Under the pieces are notes generated by a model. It did not search any database. It was not told the origin of the DNA and saw only the letters and a list, made by a program, of their open reading frames with translations. A DNA stretch of 64,000 nucleotides from Candidatus Poribacteria bacterium (GTDB lineage: Bacteria > Poribacteria > WGA-4E > WGA-3G): assembly GCA_022820835.1 (NCBI GenBank), contig JAJEET010000019.1:88046-152045 (forward strand), given 5' to 3'. Made by a program: the position numbers and the translations under genes. Within the stretch, counting starts at the first letter, position 1; each line of letters begins with the position of its first letter. Shown piece by piece: positions 44,028 through 53,124 of the stretch.

Positions 44028-45566
44028 ATGCTCGCAACAGTCCTTAGCAGTGCATTGCTGGGAATTGATGCCTATATCGTAAAAGTTGAAGTAGATGTCG
44101 CAGGTGGACTCCCTTACTTCACCACTGTCGGTTTACCAGATAGTGCTATCAAAGAAAGCAGGGACCGGGTTACTGCAGCCATTAAAAATTCCGGTTTCTA
44201 CTTCCCGCAGACTCGAGTCACCGTGAACCTCGCACCTGCGGATATCCGAAAAACAGGCTCAGCGTTCGACCTTCCGATTGCAATCGGTATCATGGCGGCT
44301 ACCAATCAGGTAAATCTCGCAAGGCTCGAAAACGCCATCGTTTTGGGTGAACTGGCACTTGACGGGAACATTCGAGGCATACAAGGCGCACTGCCGATAG
44401 CCATTACTGCAAAAGATAACGGGATAAAGGACCTTATTTTACCCGCCGAAAATGCTAAAGAAGCAGCAATCGTAGAAGGTGTGAACGTCTACCCCGTCAA
44501 AAGTTTATCAGACGCAACCGCACTCCTCAATGCTGAGAAAGAAATAACACCAGAGCCGCATACACTTGATACTGACACGCATGATGCGCGCACAGAAACG
44601 CATATCGATCTACTTGATGTGAAAGGGCAAGAGCATGTCAAACGTGCTGTTGAGGTCGCCGCTGCGGGTTCGCATAACCTGATTATGATTGGTCCACCCG
44701 GGTCCGGTAAGACGATGATTGCTAAGCGGATTCCGTCCATTCTACCGAGACTCTCAACGGAGGAATCCTTAGAAACGACGAAGATCCAGAGTATCGTCGG
44801 TGTCCTGCCAAGCGATACGCCTCTCGTTGTGACGCGTCCATATCGTTCACCACATCACACCATTTCAGACGCAGGGTTAATCGGCGGTGGGAACATACCG
44901 CGTCCGGGTGAGGTAAGTCTCGCACATAACGGCGTGCTCTTCTTAGACGAGCTCCCGGAATTCCGTCGGAACGTCCTTGAAGTCATGCGGCAACCGCTTG
45001 AGGATCGGCAGGTAACCATTTCACGTGCGGCGGCATCACTCACCTATCCGGCAAGTTTCATGCTCGTTGCAGCGATGAACCCCTGTCCGTGTGGATTCTT
45101 CAGCGATCCGAACCGAGAGTGTAAGTGTACACCAACCCAGATTCAGAATTATGTCTCCCGTATCTCTGGTCCCTTGTTAGACAGAATCGACATCCAAGTT
45201 GAGGTGCCAGCCGTAAAATACTCGGAACTCGCTGCTGATACAACCGGTGAACCGTCGGTGCAGGTCCAAGGCCGCGTCGAAGCAGCACGCCAAATCCAAC
45301 ACGAACGTTTCGCAGGCACAAACATACACGCTAACGCCAGTATGGAATCGAAGCAGATACGAGAATATTGCAAAGTTGACGATCAGGCACAAGACCTACT
45401 CCGGGTTGCAATTAACCAATTAGGGTTAAGTGCCCGCGCTTATGACCGGATTTTGAAGGTAGCACGCACCATCGCAGACCTTGATCAAAACCCGAATATC
45501 GAGGCGGTGCATGTCTCTGAAGCCATACAATATCGGAGCTTAGACCGGAGTTTTTGGAAGAAATAA
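44028..45566 (+). CDS. comM: YifB/ComM family magnesium chelatase-like AAA+ ATPase
   Basis: A 512-residue protein from ATG 44028 (GGAAGGA 9 bases upstream; the TTG at 44010 is discarded). N-terminal Lon-protease-like/ChlI domain ([27 protein letters not shown]), then the AAA+ core with Walker [20 protein letters not shown], Walker [12 protein letters not shown], sensor motif AAMNPCPCG and a cysteine-rich [19 protein letters not shown], and a C-terminal Mg-chelatase domain. Relatives such as ComM are helicases that promote branch migration during natural transformation. A strong promoter lies upstream. Role in this organism is inferred from family. Confidence 0.93.
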   Translation: MLATVLSSALLGIDAYIVKVEVDVAGGLPYFTTVGLPDSAIKESRDRVTAAIKNSGFYFPQTRVTVNLAPADIRKTGSAFDLPIAIGIMAATNQVNLARLENAIVLGELALDGNIRGIQGALPIAITAKDNGIKDLILPAENAKEAAIVEGVNVYPVKSLSDATALLNAEKEITPEPHTLDTDTHDARTETHIDLLDVKGQEHVKRAVEVAAAGSHNLIMIGPPGSGKTMIAKRIPSILPRLSTEESLETTKIQSIVGVLPSDTPLVVTRPYRSPHHTISDAGLIGGGNIPRPGEVSLAHNGVLFLDELPEFRRNVLEVMRQPLEDRQVTISRAAASLTYPASFMLVAAMNPCPCGFFSDPNRECKCTPTQIQNYVSRISGPLLDRIDIQVEVPAVKYSELAADTTGEPSVQVQGRVEAARQIQHERFAGTNIHANASMESKQIREYCKVDDQAQDLLRVAINQLGLSARAYDRILKVARTIADLDQNPNIEAVHVSEAIQYRSLDRSFWKK

Positions 45567-45586
45567 CACAATGGAGCCGTAGAACT

Positions 45587-46939
45587 ATGCAACCTAATTT
45601 TATTGTTTTTCTAACAGATGACCAAGGGTACGGTGATCTGTCCTGCATGGGTGCGACCGACTTCAAAACGCCACACCTCGATAGGATGGCAGCCGAAGGC
45701 GCGCGATTCACCGATTGGTACTCGAATTCACCGGTCTGCTCGCCTTCACGTGCAGCACTCTTAACAGGACGATACCCGTGCCACGCCGGAGTTCGCTCTA
45801 TTTTAGCAGGACATCGCACCGCTACAGGACTGCCCCCTACTGTTCCGACACTTGCAACGGTCCTAAAAGCGCGCGGTTACTACACCGCAATGTCCGGGAA
45901 ATGGCACTTGGGTCTCGCGGAAGGATCACGTCCTGAACACCACGGGTTTGATGACTGGTTTGGGTTCATGGCAGGCTGTATAGACTTCTTTTCGCATATC
46001 TTCTACTGGGGTATGGCACAACGCGGGATTGATCAGACACACGATCTCTGGGAAAACGGCGAAGAAATCTACCGAAACGGCGAGTATTTCACAGAACTTA
46101 TTACAGAATACGCTATTAACTATATCCGTAAGTCTGTTGAGCTCGGCAAACCTTTTTTTCTCTATGTGCCTTACAATGCGCCGCACTATCCGATGCATGC
46201 GCCGCAAAAATACGTTGACCGATTCCCGAACTTACCATGGGACAGGCAGATTATGGCTGCGATGCTCAGCGCAGTTGATGACAGCGTCGGCGAAATTTTC
46301 GCGGAATTAGAGCGACTCGGACTCGCAGAGAACACGTTCTCCTATTTCCAGAGTGACAACGGCCCCTCGCGAGAGACACGGAACTGGTTAGACGGCACGC
46401 AAGACCCGTATTACGGTGGTACCGCTGGAAAATTGAAGGGGCATAAATTTAGCCTCTATGAAGGCGGCATCCGTTCACCCGGTATCATGCACTGGCCCGA
46501 ACAGATTCCAGCAGGACAGGTCATCGGTGAAGTCGGCGCAGCGATGGATGTATTCCCGACGTTCCTCGCCGCAGCCGGTGCCGACCCATCCGAATACGAA
46601 CTTGATGGACGCGATGTCCTACCGATGGTCGCAAACGGTGAACCGACACCCCACAGCGAAGTCTATTGGGAGATGGGCAAACAAACTGCCGTCCGACGAG
46701 GTAATTGGAAATTAGTTCTCAACGGTCAATTGGTAGAGGGCGCACCCCCGGAAGACGATGTCCATCTCGCTAACCTCGAAACCGATATGGGCGAAACGAG
46801 GAATCTGAAGGATGCGCATCCGGACATCACTGCTGAGTTGACAGAGGCAGCACAGACGTGGCGCGAAGGCATTGAGACACATTGGGAAACCGAATGGGTC
46901 AATCCGAACGGAACGACAGGCTACGTCAAGGATCAATAA
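45587..46939 (+). CDS. Sulfatase (arylsulfatase A-like)
   Basis: About 450 residues from ATG 45587; an in-frame TTG at 45554 lies within the preceding gene. The alkaline-phosphatase fold has QPNFIVFLTDDQGYGDLSCMG (metal aspartates), NSPVCSPSRAALLTGRYP with the cysteine of CxPSR that is converted to formylglycine by a sulfatase-modifying enzyme, GKWHLG, FQSDNGPS and the late HSEVYWEMGKQ. No signal peptide is seen, which is unusual for extracellular sulfatases. It starts 20 bases after the ComM-like stop. Substrate unknown, possibly a sulfated glycan or ester. The start of the methyltransferase follows by one base. Confidence 0.92.
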   Translation: MQPNFIVFLTDDQGYGDLSCMGATDFKTPHLDRMAAEGARFTDWYSNSPVCSPSRAALLTGRYPCHAGVRSILAGHRTATGLPPTVPTLATVLKARGYYTAMSGKWHLGLAEGSRPEHHGFDDWFGFMAGCIDFFSHIFYWGMAQRGIDQTHDLWENGEEIYRNGEYFTELITEYAINYIRKSVELGKPFFLYVPYNAPHYPMHAPQKYVDRFPNLPWDRQIMAAMLSAVDDSVGEIFAELERLGLAENTFSYFQSDNGPSRETRNWLDGTQDPYYGGTAGKLKGHKFSLYEGGIRSPGIMHWPEQIPAGQVIGEVGAAMDVFPTFLAAAGADPSEYELDGRDVLPMVANGEPTPHSEVYWEMGKQTAVRRGNWKLVLNGQLVEGAPPEDDVHLANLETDMGETRNLKDAHPDITAELTEAAQTWREGIETHWETEWVNPNGTTGYVKDQ

Positions 46940-46940
46940 A

Positions 46941-47684
46941 GTGCTAAACGACATCCAAGATGCTTATGGCCACCTGCTTTGGGATTACTATAATGGGAAA
47001 GAAAACGTCGAAATTGTGGAGAGAGAAGATGGATTTATCAATACAAGCCGTTTTGGACCTCTTGACTATTTCGCTGAATATGCGGATTGGGCTGAGCATC
47101 AAAAACTCGCAATCAAATACGCCGCAGGATGTGTTTTAGATATTGGCTGTGGCGCAGGACGGCACGCTATTTACCTTCAAGAACAGGGACATGATGTTTT
47201 AGGAACAGATATATCACCGTTAGCGATTCGGACGTGTCAACATCGTGGACTCAATAATGCGCTTGTCGTGCCTGTCACGCAGGTGAGTTCCAAGATTGGC
47301 ACTTTTGACACAATTTTGATGATGGGACACAACTTCGGACTCGCCGGAAGTTACAAAAGGGCGAAGTGGCTATTGAGACGCTTCGCTGCTATGACAACAG
47401 ACACTGCGAAAATTATCGCCGAAACGCTTAACCCTTATCAAACAGAGGATCCTGGCCATTTAGCATATCATCAATTTAATCGAGATCGCGGACGCATGAG
47501 TGGTCAACTCCGATTGCGAATCCGCTATCGACAATATATTACACCGTGGTTTGATTATTTATTCATTTCAAAGGCGGAGATGGAAGACCTCCTTGACGGG
47601 ACAGCGTGGCGGGTTGAACGCTATATTGACGCAGCCGATACACCGACTTATGTTGCAATTCTAACCAAACGTATACATACCTGA
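46941..47684 (+). CDS. Class I SAM-dependent methyltransferase
   Basis: About 247 residues from a GTG at 46941, one base after the sulfatase stop, with AAGGA 8 bases upstream; the longer reading frame begins inside the sulfatase gene. Motif I is VLDIGCGAGRHAIYLQEQG near residue 70, then VLGTDISPLAIRTC, a TILMMGHNFGL strand and AETLNPYQ. A single-domain Rossmann methyltransferase with no other domain. The acceptor is unknown. The gap downstream carries an inverted repeat. Confidence 0.85.
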   Translation: MLNDIQDAYGHLLWDYYNGKENVEIVEREDGFINTSRFGPLDYFAEYADWAEHQKLAIKYAAGCVLDIGCGAGRHAIYLQEQGHDVLGTDISPLAIRTCQHRGLNNALVVPVTQVSSKIGTFDTILMMGHNFGLAGSYKRAKWLLRRFAAMTTDTAKIIAETLNPYQTEDPGHLAYHQFNRDRGRMSGQLRLRIRYRQYITPWFDYLFISKAEMEDLLDGTAWRVERYIDAADTPTYVAILTKRIHT

Positions 47685-47750
47685 TTTTCATAGTCTCGGT
47701 TGGCGCGTTATTGGTGAGGCTGAAAAACTTTGCCTGTTAAGGACATTTTT

Positions 47751-47803
47751 TTGACCAACAACTCGTGCCTTAACATTTATAACGGAGTCGAGTTGTTGGT
47801 CAA
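47751..47803. repeat. AACAACTCG inverted repeat, copy 2
   Basis: TTGACCAACAACTCG at 47751-47765 and CGAGTTGTTGGTCAA at 47789-47803 form a perfect 15-base inverted repeat with a 23-base loop. Core and right arm match the copy at 37313-37365. It lies about 40 bases before the phosphoesterase start. Confidence 0.75.
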
Positions 47804-47841
47804 AGTCCAATTCGGTGCTTCACCGAAAGACGAGATATACC

Positions 47842-48741
47842 ATGACACTCTTTAAATTTGCATTCATCACGGACACACATCTCTACCCGAATGCCCCGAG
47901 GAATTTCGTAGGTGGACTACAACAGCAAAAGAATAGCGTTGCACTCTATGAAAAGCTGGTTGAACAATTGAACGCTTTTGAACCAGCTTTTGTTATCCAC
48001 GGTGGAGACATTGTGTGTGGTGGCAACAGTTTTGAAATGTCCGCCGAAGAATACGAAGTGGCACTTGATACAGCGCAAGCGCTCGGTGAACGCATTAATG
48101 CGCCCTGCTATTACATTCCTGGCAACCATGATTTACATCCGGAGACCGGGTCTAAAGATGCCTACTTAGCACACTTTGGTATCAACGGTATGGGTTCCGT
48201 TAGCTTCGTACACGAAAATATCCGGTTCATTCTTCTCGATGCCCAAGAGGTCCCAGAAGACCTGACGCACGGGTATATCAGTACAAATCAGTTGGCGTGG
48301 GCTGAACGTGAATTGAAAAGGGCACGGGATTACGGTCAAGAGGTCTTCATCTTTTTGCATCAACTCCCGTTTCCAAATGTCGAATTTCAAGGTGTCGGTT
48401 CGAGAGTCGCCAACTCCGCGGAAGTGCTTGAAATTACGGCTCCATTTGACAGGCAGATTTTGGCGTTTTTTTGTGGACACCTTCACCTGAATCGCGTTTT
48501 TCGGGAACAAGGTATGCTGTGCATCGTTTCCGCTGGTGTTATCTGCTACCCGATGATGTGGAGACAAGTCTTCGTCTATCCTGATCGGGTGGATGTCCGC
48601 TGCGAAACCGTTGATTTACCGCAAGCCTTTACCGAATCGGAAGCGGTTCAACCAGATAATAATCCGTATCTGATAGGTCGAGATCGGGACCTAAACTTCA
48701 GTATTCCGCGAAATCCGCAATCCACTACTGACACGGATTGA
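47842..48741 (+). CDS. Calcineurin-like metallophosphoesterase
   Basis: About 299 residues from ATG 47842. The five conserved blocks of the di-metal phosphoesterase fold are present: FAFITDTHLYP (DxH), IHGGDIVCGG (GDxxxxG), IPGNHDLHPE (GNHD), FIFLHQLPFP (H) and FCGHLHLNRV (GHxH). Substrates in this superfamily range from cyclic nucleotides to phosphoproteins, so none is assigned. A signal peptide is not seen. The ABC ATPase gene follows 17 bases after the stop. Confidence 0.88.
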   Translation: MTLFKFAFITDTHLYPNAPRNFVGGLQQQKNSVALYEKLVEQLNAFEPAFVIHGGDIVCGGNSFEMSAEEYEVALDTAQALGERINAPCYYIPGNHDLHPETGSKDAYLAHFGINGMGSVSFVHENIRFILLDAQEVPEDLTHGYISTNQLAWAERELKRARDYGQEVFIFLHQLPFPNVEFQGVGSRVANSAEVLEITAPFDRQILAFFCGHLHLNRVFREQGMLCIVSAGVICYPMMWRQVFVYPDRVDVRCETVDLPQAFTESEAVQPDNNPYLIGRDRDLNFSIPRNPQSTTDTD

Positions 48742-48758
48742 ACCTAACAGAATAAAAA

Positions 48759-49718
48759 ATGATAGAAGTCCAAAACATCACAAAAAACTATGGTCCTTTC
48801 CAAGCCCTCAAAAACATCTCCTTTCAGGTAGACAAGGGGCAGATCGTCGGTTTTCTTGGACCCAACGGTGCCGGGAAAACCACGACGATGCGGATCCTCA
48901 CCTGCTTTATGCCCGCAAGTAGCGGACGTGTTACCGTCGCTGGATACGACGTGTTCAAAGAATCGAGGGAAGTACGGAAATGCATCGGCTATCTCCCGGA
49001 AAACGTGCCACTCTATCCAGAGATGACGGTGACGAAGTATCTGAGGTATATGGCAAAGATTCGTAGCGTGCCACGCCGAAATATAAAAGGTCAACTCGAC
49101 GAAGTTATTGAAGCGTGCGGACTCATCGAACGCAGGCACCAAATTATCGGGCAACTTTCCCGCGGTTTCCGGCAACGTGTCGGTTTGGCACAAGCACTCA
49201 TCCACGCGCCTGATGTTTTAATCCTTGATGAACCGACCTCCGGTTTGGACCCGCGTCAAATCGTCGAAATCCGAGAATTAATCAAGACACTCGGTAAGGA
49301 ACGCACGATCTTGTTCAGCACGCATATCTTACCTGAAGCGCGTATGACGTGCGAACGATTGATTGTCATCAGTAGAGGCGAAGTTACGGGGGATGTCCAG
49401 TTGGAAGGCGGGCGCGCCGTATCAAGCCAAAGCGGGACGGAGAACCTACCGGTGACAGCGTTAACATTATCGCTTGAGATCACAGGTACATCAGCCGACG
49501 AGATACGACCTGTACTCACGGATATTCCAGATGTCCTTCGGATTGAACAGACCAGTGACGATACAGCGGACACAGCGACGTTTCATCTACATTACACACC
49601 GACAAGTGATGTTCGGGCAGAGGTAGCAGAAACCGTCGTCGGGCATGGCTGGCGATTGCTTGAAATGCACACGACAGAAGTGTCCCTGGAGGAGTTGTTC
49701 CTGTCCTTAACAGCATAG
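48759..49718 (+). CDS. ABC transporter ATP-binding subunit, GldA/DrrA-like
   Basis: A 319-residue ATPase. Walker A GPNGAGKTTTM, the LSRGFRQRVGLA signature, Walker B LILDEPTSGLDP, and the switch FSTHILPEA. The C-terminal 95 residues (about 225-319) form the extra domain seen in ABC-2 type ATPases such as those of antibiotic export and gliding. No permease gene follows; the next gene is convergent. The subunit must work with a permease elsewhere. Confidence 0.93.
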   Translation: MIEVQNITKNYGPFQALKNISFQVDKGQIVGFLGPNGAGKTTTMRILTCFMPASSGRVTVAGYDVFKESREVRKCIGYLPENVPLYPEMTVTKYLRYMAKIRSVPRRNIKGQLDEVIEACGLIERRHQIIGQLSRGFRQRVGLAQALIHAPDVLILDEPTSGLDPRQIVEIRELIKTLGKERTILFSTHILPEARMTCERLIVISRGEVTGDVQLEGGRAVSSQSGTENLPVTALTLSLEITGTSADEIRPVLTDIPDVLRIEQTSDDTADTATFHLHYTPTSDVRAEVAETVVGHGWRLLEMHTTEVSLEELFLSLTA

Positions 49719-49733
49719 TGTGTGCTTTCTCCG

Positions 49734-50495
49734 CTATGACGATGGCTCGTCTGTTGCCTCAAGCGGTAGTTTCAACTGCTCGCGAACGGATCGCCGCACC
49801 TCACGGCAGATCCCCATCGCGTGTGCTGTTTCGTCCGCGGTCGCGAACTTTCCGGGATAGCAGGGATCAACGGCGTGTTCCGACAACTTTGAAAAATCTT
49901 CGCCCCATGCATTCCAAGCAGGTAGAGTCTGGACTATTAGGTTCAATAACGCTTGTAAATCGTGGGTTCTTGGAAACGGGATGTTCGCCTCTTGAAGCCA
50001 CGCCTTAAGATACTTTTCAATACACTGTTGGGCGTGGAAGCAGATGGCATCATTTACCGGATTCTGTCCTTGAAGCACTTGCTGTGCGACAGTATAATCG
50101 CCTTCGGCTTTCTGCACCCATTCCTCTGTCAGTGGATTCATCGCGTGTTTTTCCTTCTTTACGGGTTTAAGGAAAAAATTAGGAGTTTCATAAAGCACTT
50201 CGCCTTTTTCAGTAATCTCTCGGAGAAACCAGTCGTTATACACAAGGCGATACGCCAGGTCTTCAGGCGAATGCACGAGCACATGCAGGCGGAAAGGCCG
50301 CGCGAGGTGCTTCCGAATCTCTGTCTCTTGCCGACGGGTTTCGGATTTCGCCACCGGCATGACGACCAGCAAATCAACATCGGAGGACTCCGTGGGCGTG
50401 CCATACGCGTAAGAGCCAAAGAGAATAATTTGTAGCGGCGAGAACTCGCGCACGATGGCATCACAGGTCGATTGAATGTCTTGTCGGGTAACCAT
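49734..50495 (-). CDS. Fused MNT nucleotidyltransferase-HEPN protein
   Basis: A 253-residue fusion. Residues about 1-100 are a minimal nucleotidyltransferase (FGSYAYGTPTESSDVDLLVV: GSYAxG and DxD metal aspartates). Residues about 120-245 form a HEPN domain (EWVQKAEGDYTVAQQVL, FHAQQCIEKYLKAWLQ, FPRTHDLQALL). In most bacteria the two are separate genes forming HepT/MntA toxin-antitoxin pairs; some fused HEPN-MNT proteins are known. The arginine of the HEPN RNase motif Rx4-6H is not clearly placed; R-T-H is seen instead, so RNase activity is uncertain. Convergent with the ABC gene. Confidence 0.85.
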   Translation of the reverse strand: MVTRQDIQSTCDAIVREFSPLQIILFGSYAYGTPTESSDVDLLVVMPVAKSETRRQETEIRKHLARPFRLHVLVHSPEDLAYRLVYNDWFLREITEKGEVLYETPNFFLKPVKKEKHAMNPLTEEWVQKAEGDYTVAQQVLQGQNPVNDAICFHAQQCIEKYLKAWLQEANIPFPRTHDLQALLNLIVQTLPAWNAWGEDFSKLSEHAVDPCYPGKFATADETAHAMGICREVRRSVREQLKLPLEATDEPSS

Positions 50496-50613
50496 ATTGT
50501 CACCTTTTCCGTTTCGGGATGTTCATAGTAGAAAGGCATGGTGAACATCGGCAAACATATAGCACTAATTATGCCACACCGCTGTTGTATACACAAGACA
50601 AATTTTTAAAATA

Positions 50614-50642
50614 TTGATTTCTAAATGTATCTATCGTATAAT
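50614..50642 (+). promoter_or_regulatory. Predicted sigma70-type promoter for the FAH-family gene
   Basis: TTGATT at 50614-50619 and consensus TATAAT at 50637-50642 with a 17-base spacer, 54 bases before the ATG at 50697. Confidence 0.65.
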
Positions 50643-50696
50643 CAACACTACGCAATCACTTGAATACGGAGGCGCGACTGTTTTAAAATAATCCCT

Positions 50697-51638
50697 ATGA
50701 AACTCGTTACCTTTCAAACAAAACCAACAGGGACAACACCGAAACTCGGTGCCTGGATTTCCGGTGACCGAATCATTGACCTCGCTGCTGTTGCTCCAGA
50801 CATGACCCAATTCTTTGAGCAGAATCGCATCGCTGACGCACAAAAATATATCGATCAGACTGTTGACAGTAAAGATTCATCCGACAGCATCTTTACGATT
50901 GCTGATGTGCAGCTGCTCGCGCCGTTCCCACGTCCGGCAAGCCTACGCGACTTCGGCGTATTCAAAACCCACATGGATGCCGCCGCACAAATTACTGGTA
51001 AAGAGATCTCACCAGAATGGTTCAAACTACCGAACTACTACCGCGGCAGCACCAGTCCATCCTCCATCGCCGGACACGAAGCCGTTGTCACGTGGCCAAA
51101 TTACACCGAAAAACTCGATTTTGAACTTGAGTGGGGGGTCTACATCGGAAAAATCGGAAAAAATATCTCTATAGAAGAGGCACCCGAGTACATCGCAGGC
51201 TACACCGTCTACAACGACATCAGCGCACGCGATATTCAGTTCCGACACATGACCATGGCGCTCGGTCCCGCCAAAGGAAAAGACTTTGATAACAGCAATA
51301 TCATGGGACCCTGTCTCGTTACACCAGATGAAATCAGCGATCCGTACGACCTCCGAATGATTGCCAGAGTCAACGGTGAAGTCTGGACAGATGGAAATAC
51401 ATCGGATATGTATTACTCTTTTGCTGAAATGATCTCGTTCGTTTCACAATCGGAGACACTCTATCCGGGTGAGTTTTTAGGTTCAGGGACTGTCGGAAAA
51501 GGATGCGGGTGGGAACTCGATCGTTGGATTCAACCTGGCGATGTCATTGAACTCGAAATTGAGAAGATCGGTCTCCTCAGAAACCGAATCGGGGAACCAG
51601 AAGTGAACTCAGCAGAATGGACAGAGAAAGGTCTTTGA
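50697..51638 (+). CDS. Fumarylacetoacetate hydrolase family protein
   Basis: A 313-residue member of the FAH family, which hydrolyses carbon-carbon bonds or tautomerises in aromatic and sugar-acid degradation. The N-terminal part (residues about 1-75) is the usual small domain; the core has RDFGVFKTHMD, FELEWGVYIGK (ExE metal ligands), YTVYNDISARDIQ (Asp ligand), KGKDFDNSNIMGPCLV and SGTVGKGCGWEL. A promoter precedes it. It is followed by an SDR 37 bases later, which fits a catabolic pair. Substrate unknown. Confidence 0.9.
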   Translation: MKLVTFQTKPTGTTPKLGAWISGDRIIDLAAVAPDMTQFFEQNRIADAQKYIDQTVDSKDSSDSIFTIADVQLLAPFPRPASLRDFGVFKTHMDAAAQITGKEISPEWFKLPNYYRGSTSPSSIAGHEAVVTWPNYTEKLDFELEWGVYIGKIGKNISIEEAPEYIAGYTVYNDISARDIQFRHMTMALGPAKGKDFDNSNIMGPCLVTPDEISDPYDLRMIARVNGEVWTDGNTSDMYYSFAEMISFVSQSETLYPGEFLGSGTVGKGCGWELDRWIQPGDVIELEIEKIGLLRNRIGEPEVNSAEWTEKGL

Positions 51639-51675
51639 ATCAGGTCGAACCGACGAAAGAACCGAACGTTAAAAA

Positions 51676-52425
51676 ATGCGACTCAAAGATAAAGTAGCCA
51701 TCACCACCGGTGCCGCATCCGGCATCGGCAAATCCACAGCGATCCTGTTCGCCGAACACGGTGCGAAAATCGTCGTCGCCGACATTGACGAGAATGGCGC
51801 GAACGAAACTGTCGCTGCCATCCGAGACGCAGGCAACGAAGCGACCTACGTCCCAACCGATGTGACAGTGTCGGACAATACCGAGCGAATGGTAACGGAA
51901 ACTGTCAACAGATACGGAAAACTGGACATCTTATTGAACAGTGCAGGCATCGCAATGCGACTCCCTGTCGCCGACCTGCCGGAAGCAGATTGGCACCGTT
52001 GTTTAGATGTCAACCTCACCGGTGTCTATCTCTGCTCTAAGGCGGCGATTCCGGCGATGCAGAAAAACGGCGGCGGTTCTATTATCAACTTGTCCTCTAT
52101 CTACGGACTTGTCGGCGCGGGGGTTCGGGCAGCGTACGTCGCCTCTAAAGGCGGCGTGACGAACCTCACCCGCGGGATGGCACTCGATTACGCCGAAGAC
52201 AACATCCGAGTCAACTGTATCTGTCCGGGTTTCGTTGAGACACCCTTAGTCGCCGGTGTCGTCAAGACACCGGAAGAATATCGGAACCTCGCCGATAAGC
52301 ACCCGATGCGCCGACTCGCACAGCCTGAAGAGATCGCCTACGGCGCACTATACCTCGCCTCCGATGAATCCGCATTTGTTACAGGTATTGCTTTGCCTAT
52401 TGATGGCGGCTACACCGCCGGATAA
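51676..52425 (+). CDS. Short-chain dehydrogenase/reductase
   Basis: A 249-residue classical SDR. Motifs: TTGAASGIGKS (NAD(P) binding), DIDENG after the second strand, LNSAGIA (the NAG motif), LSSIYG with catalytic serine, AYVASKGG (YxxxK), and GFVETPL. The acidic residue after strand 2 (VVADIDENG) suggests NAD rather than NADP. Follows the FAH gene on the same strand. The likely role is oxidation of a hydroxyl in sugar or fatty acid metabolism. Confidence 0.92.
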   Translation: MRLKDKVAITTGAASGIGKSTAILFAEHGAKIVVADIDENGANETVAAIRDAGNEATYVPTDVTVSDNTERMVTETVNRYGKLDILLNSAGIAMRLPVADLPEADWHRCLDVNLTGVYLCSKAAIPAMQKNGGGSIINLSSIYGLVGAGVRAAYVASKGGVTNLTRGMALDYAEDNIRVNCICPGFVETPLVAGVVKTPEEYRNLADKHPMRRLAQPEEIAYGALYLASDESAFVTGIALPIDGGYTAG

Positions 52426-52494
52426 CTTACACCATTTCTGATTGGGAATCTTTCACTGGTTCTATACAGAAGCCATCGCAAATAAGGGAAAAAA

Positions 52495-52881
52495 ATGAAT
52501 AGACTTTACGGGATTCTATTGATATGTACCTTCTCAATCGGGTGCGCAGCACTGATGACGGAACAGACGTATGTTCGCGTTGATGCCCCGGTCACAGAAA
52601 GGTTTATCGCTTCTGGGCTCGTCTACTCTATTCCAGAGCCGAAAGAGATTCGGAAGATCATTATTCTTGGCGAAGGAACGGTTCACAATATAGATATTTA
52701 TGCCCGGGACGGTGAGTTCAATTGGAAGGAGATTAAAAGGTTTAAAGACAATGTATCCTTTCCGCTTGAAATTACGATGGTCGCGAATACAGATGCTATT
52801 CGGATTTCGCAAAGATCCTTGACAGGGAAAGGGCAGATACGCACCGTCGAATTCTACACGGTTACATCAGAAACTCAGTAG
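52495..52881 (+). CDS. Small hypothetical lipoprotein
   Basis: A 128-residue protein, not recognised. It starts with a lipoprotein signal (RLYGILLICTFSIGCAALM, lipobox SIGC). The mature part is predicted mostly beta strand, with alternating hydrophobic residues (KIIILGEGTVHNIDIYARD, LEITMVANTDAIRISQRS). AAGGGA lies upstream of the ATG. It stands alone between the SDR and the WD40 pair, so no function is suggested. Confidence 0.78.
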   Translation: MNRLYGILLICTFSIGCAALMTEQTYVRVDAPVTERFIASGLVYSIPEPKEIRKIIILGEGTVHNIDIYARDGEFNWKEIKRFKDNVSFPLEITMVANTDAIRISQRSLTGKGQIRTVEFYTVTSETQ

Positions 52882-52927
52882 TTTCCTAACGCGCTTCTCT
52901 TTACACAGTTTAAAACCTTAAAACCAC

Positions 52928-52972
52928 CCCATAGCATTACGGGACGACTCGAAACCCGAATCATGCTATGGG
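52928..52972. terminator. Large intergenic hairpin after the lipoprotein gene
   Basis: CCCATAGCAT at 52928-52937 and ATGCTATGGG at 52963-52972 are perfectly complementary, with an inner CGGG/CCCG pair (52940-52943, 52955-52958). It may be a terminator, although a clear T-tract follows only later. Confidence 0.45.
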
Positions 52973-53124
52973 CTCTCCTTTACCACAGAATCTTCTACTT
53001 TTTCTTCCGCACTGATGTGTATCTATCAAATCTTCACTTCTATCAATTTGCCAGTTTTAGGATGAAAATTCAGGTTTTCCATTTTTGGTGGGGAATTCTA
53101 AAAATACTTGAGGAGTTGTACACA

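Noticed and set aside
45554..45586. Upstream TTG start for the sulfatase
   Set aside because: It lies inside the ComM-like gene and would add residues not seen in sulfatases.
46872..46940. ATG start of the methyltransferase inside the sulfatase gene
   Set aside because: GTG at 46941 has a ribosome binding site and directly follows the sulfatase stop.
48744..49205. Minus-strand 153-codon frame opposite the ABC ATPase
   Set aside because: Shadow of a textbook ABC gene.
52963..53124. Extended N-terminus of the WD40 gene at 53125
   Set aside because: Its residues are aromatic and unlike WD40, and a good ribosome binding site points to 53125.
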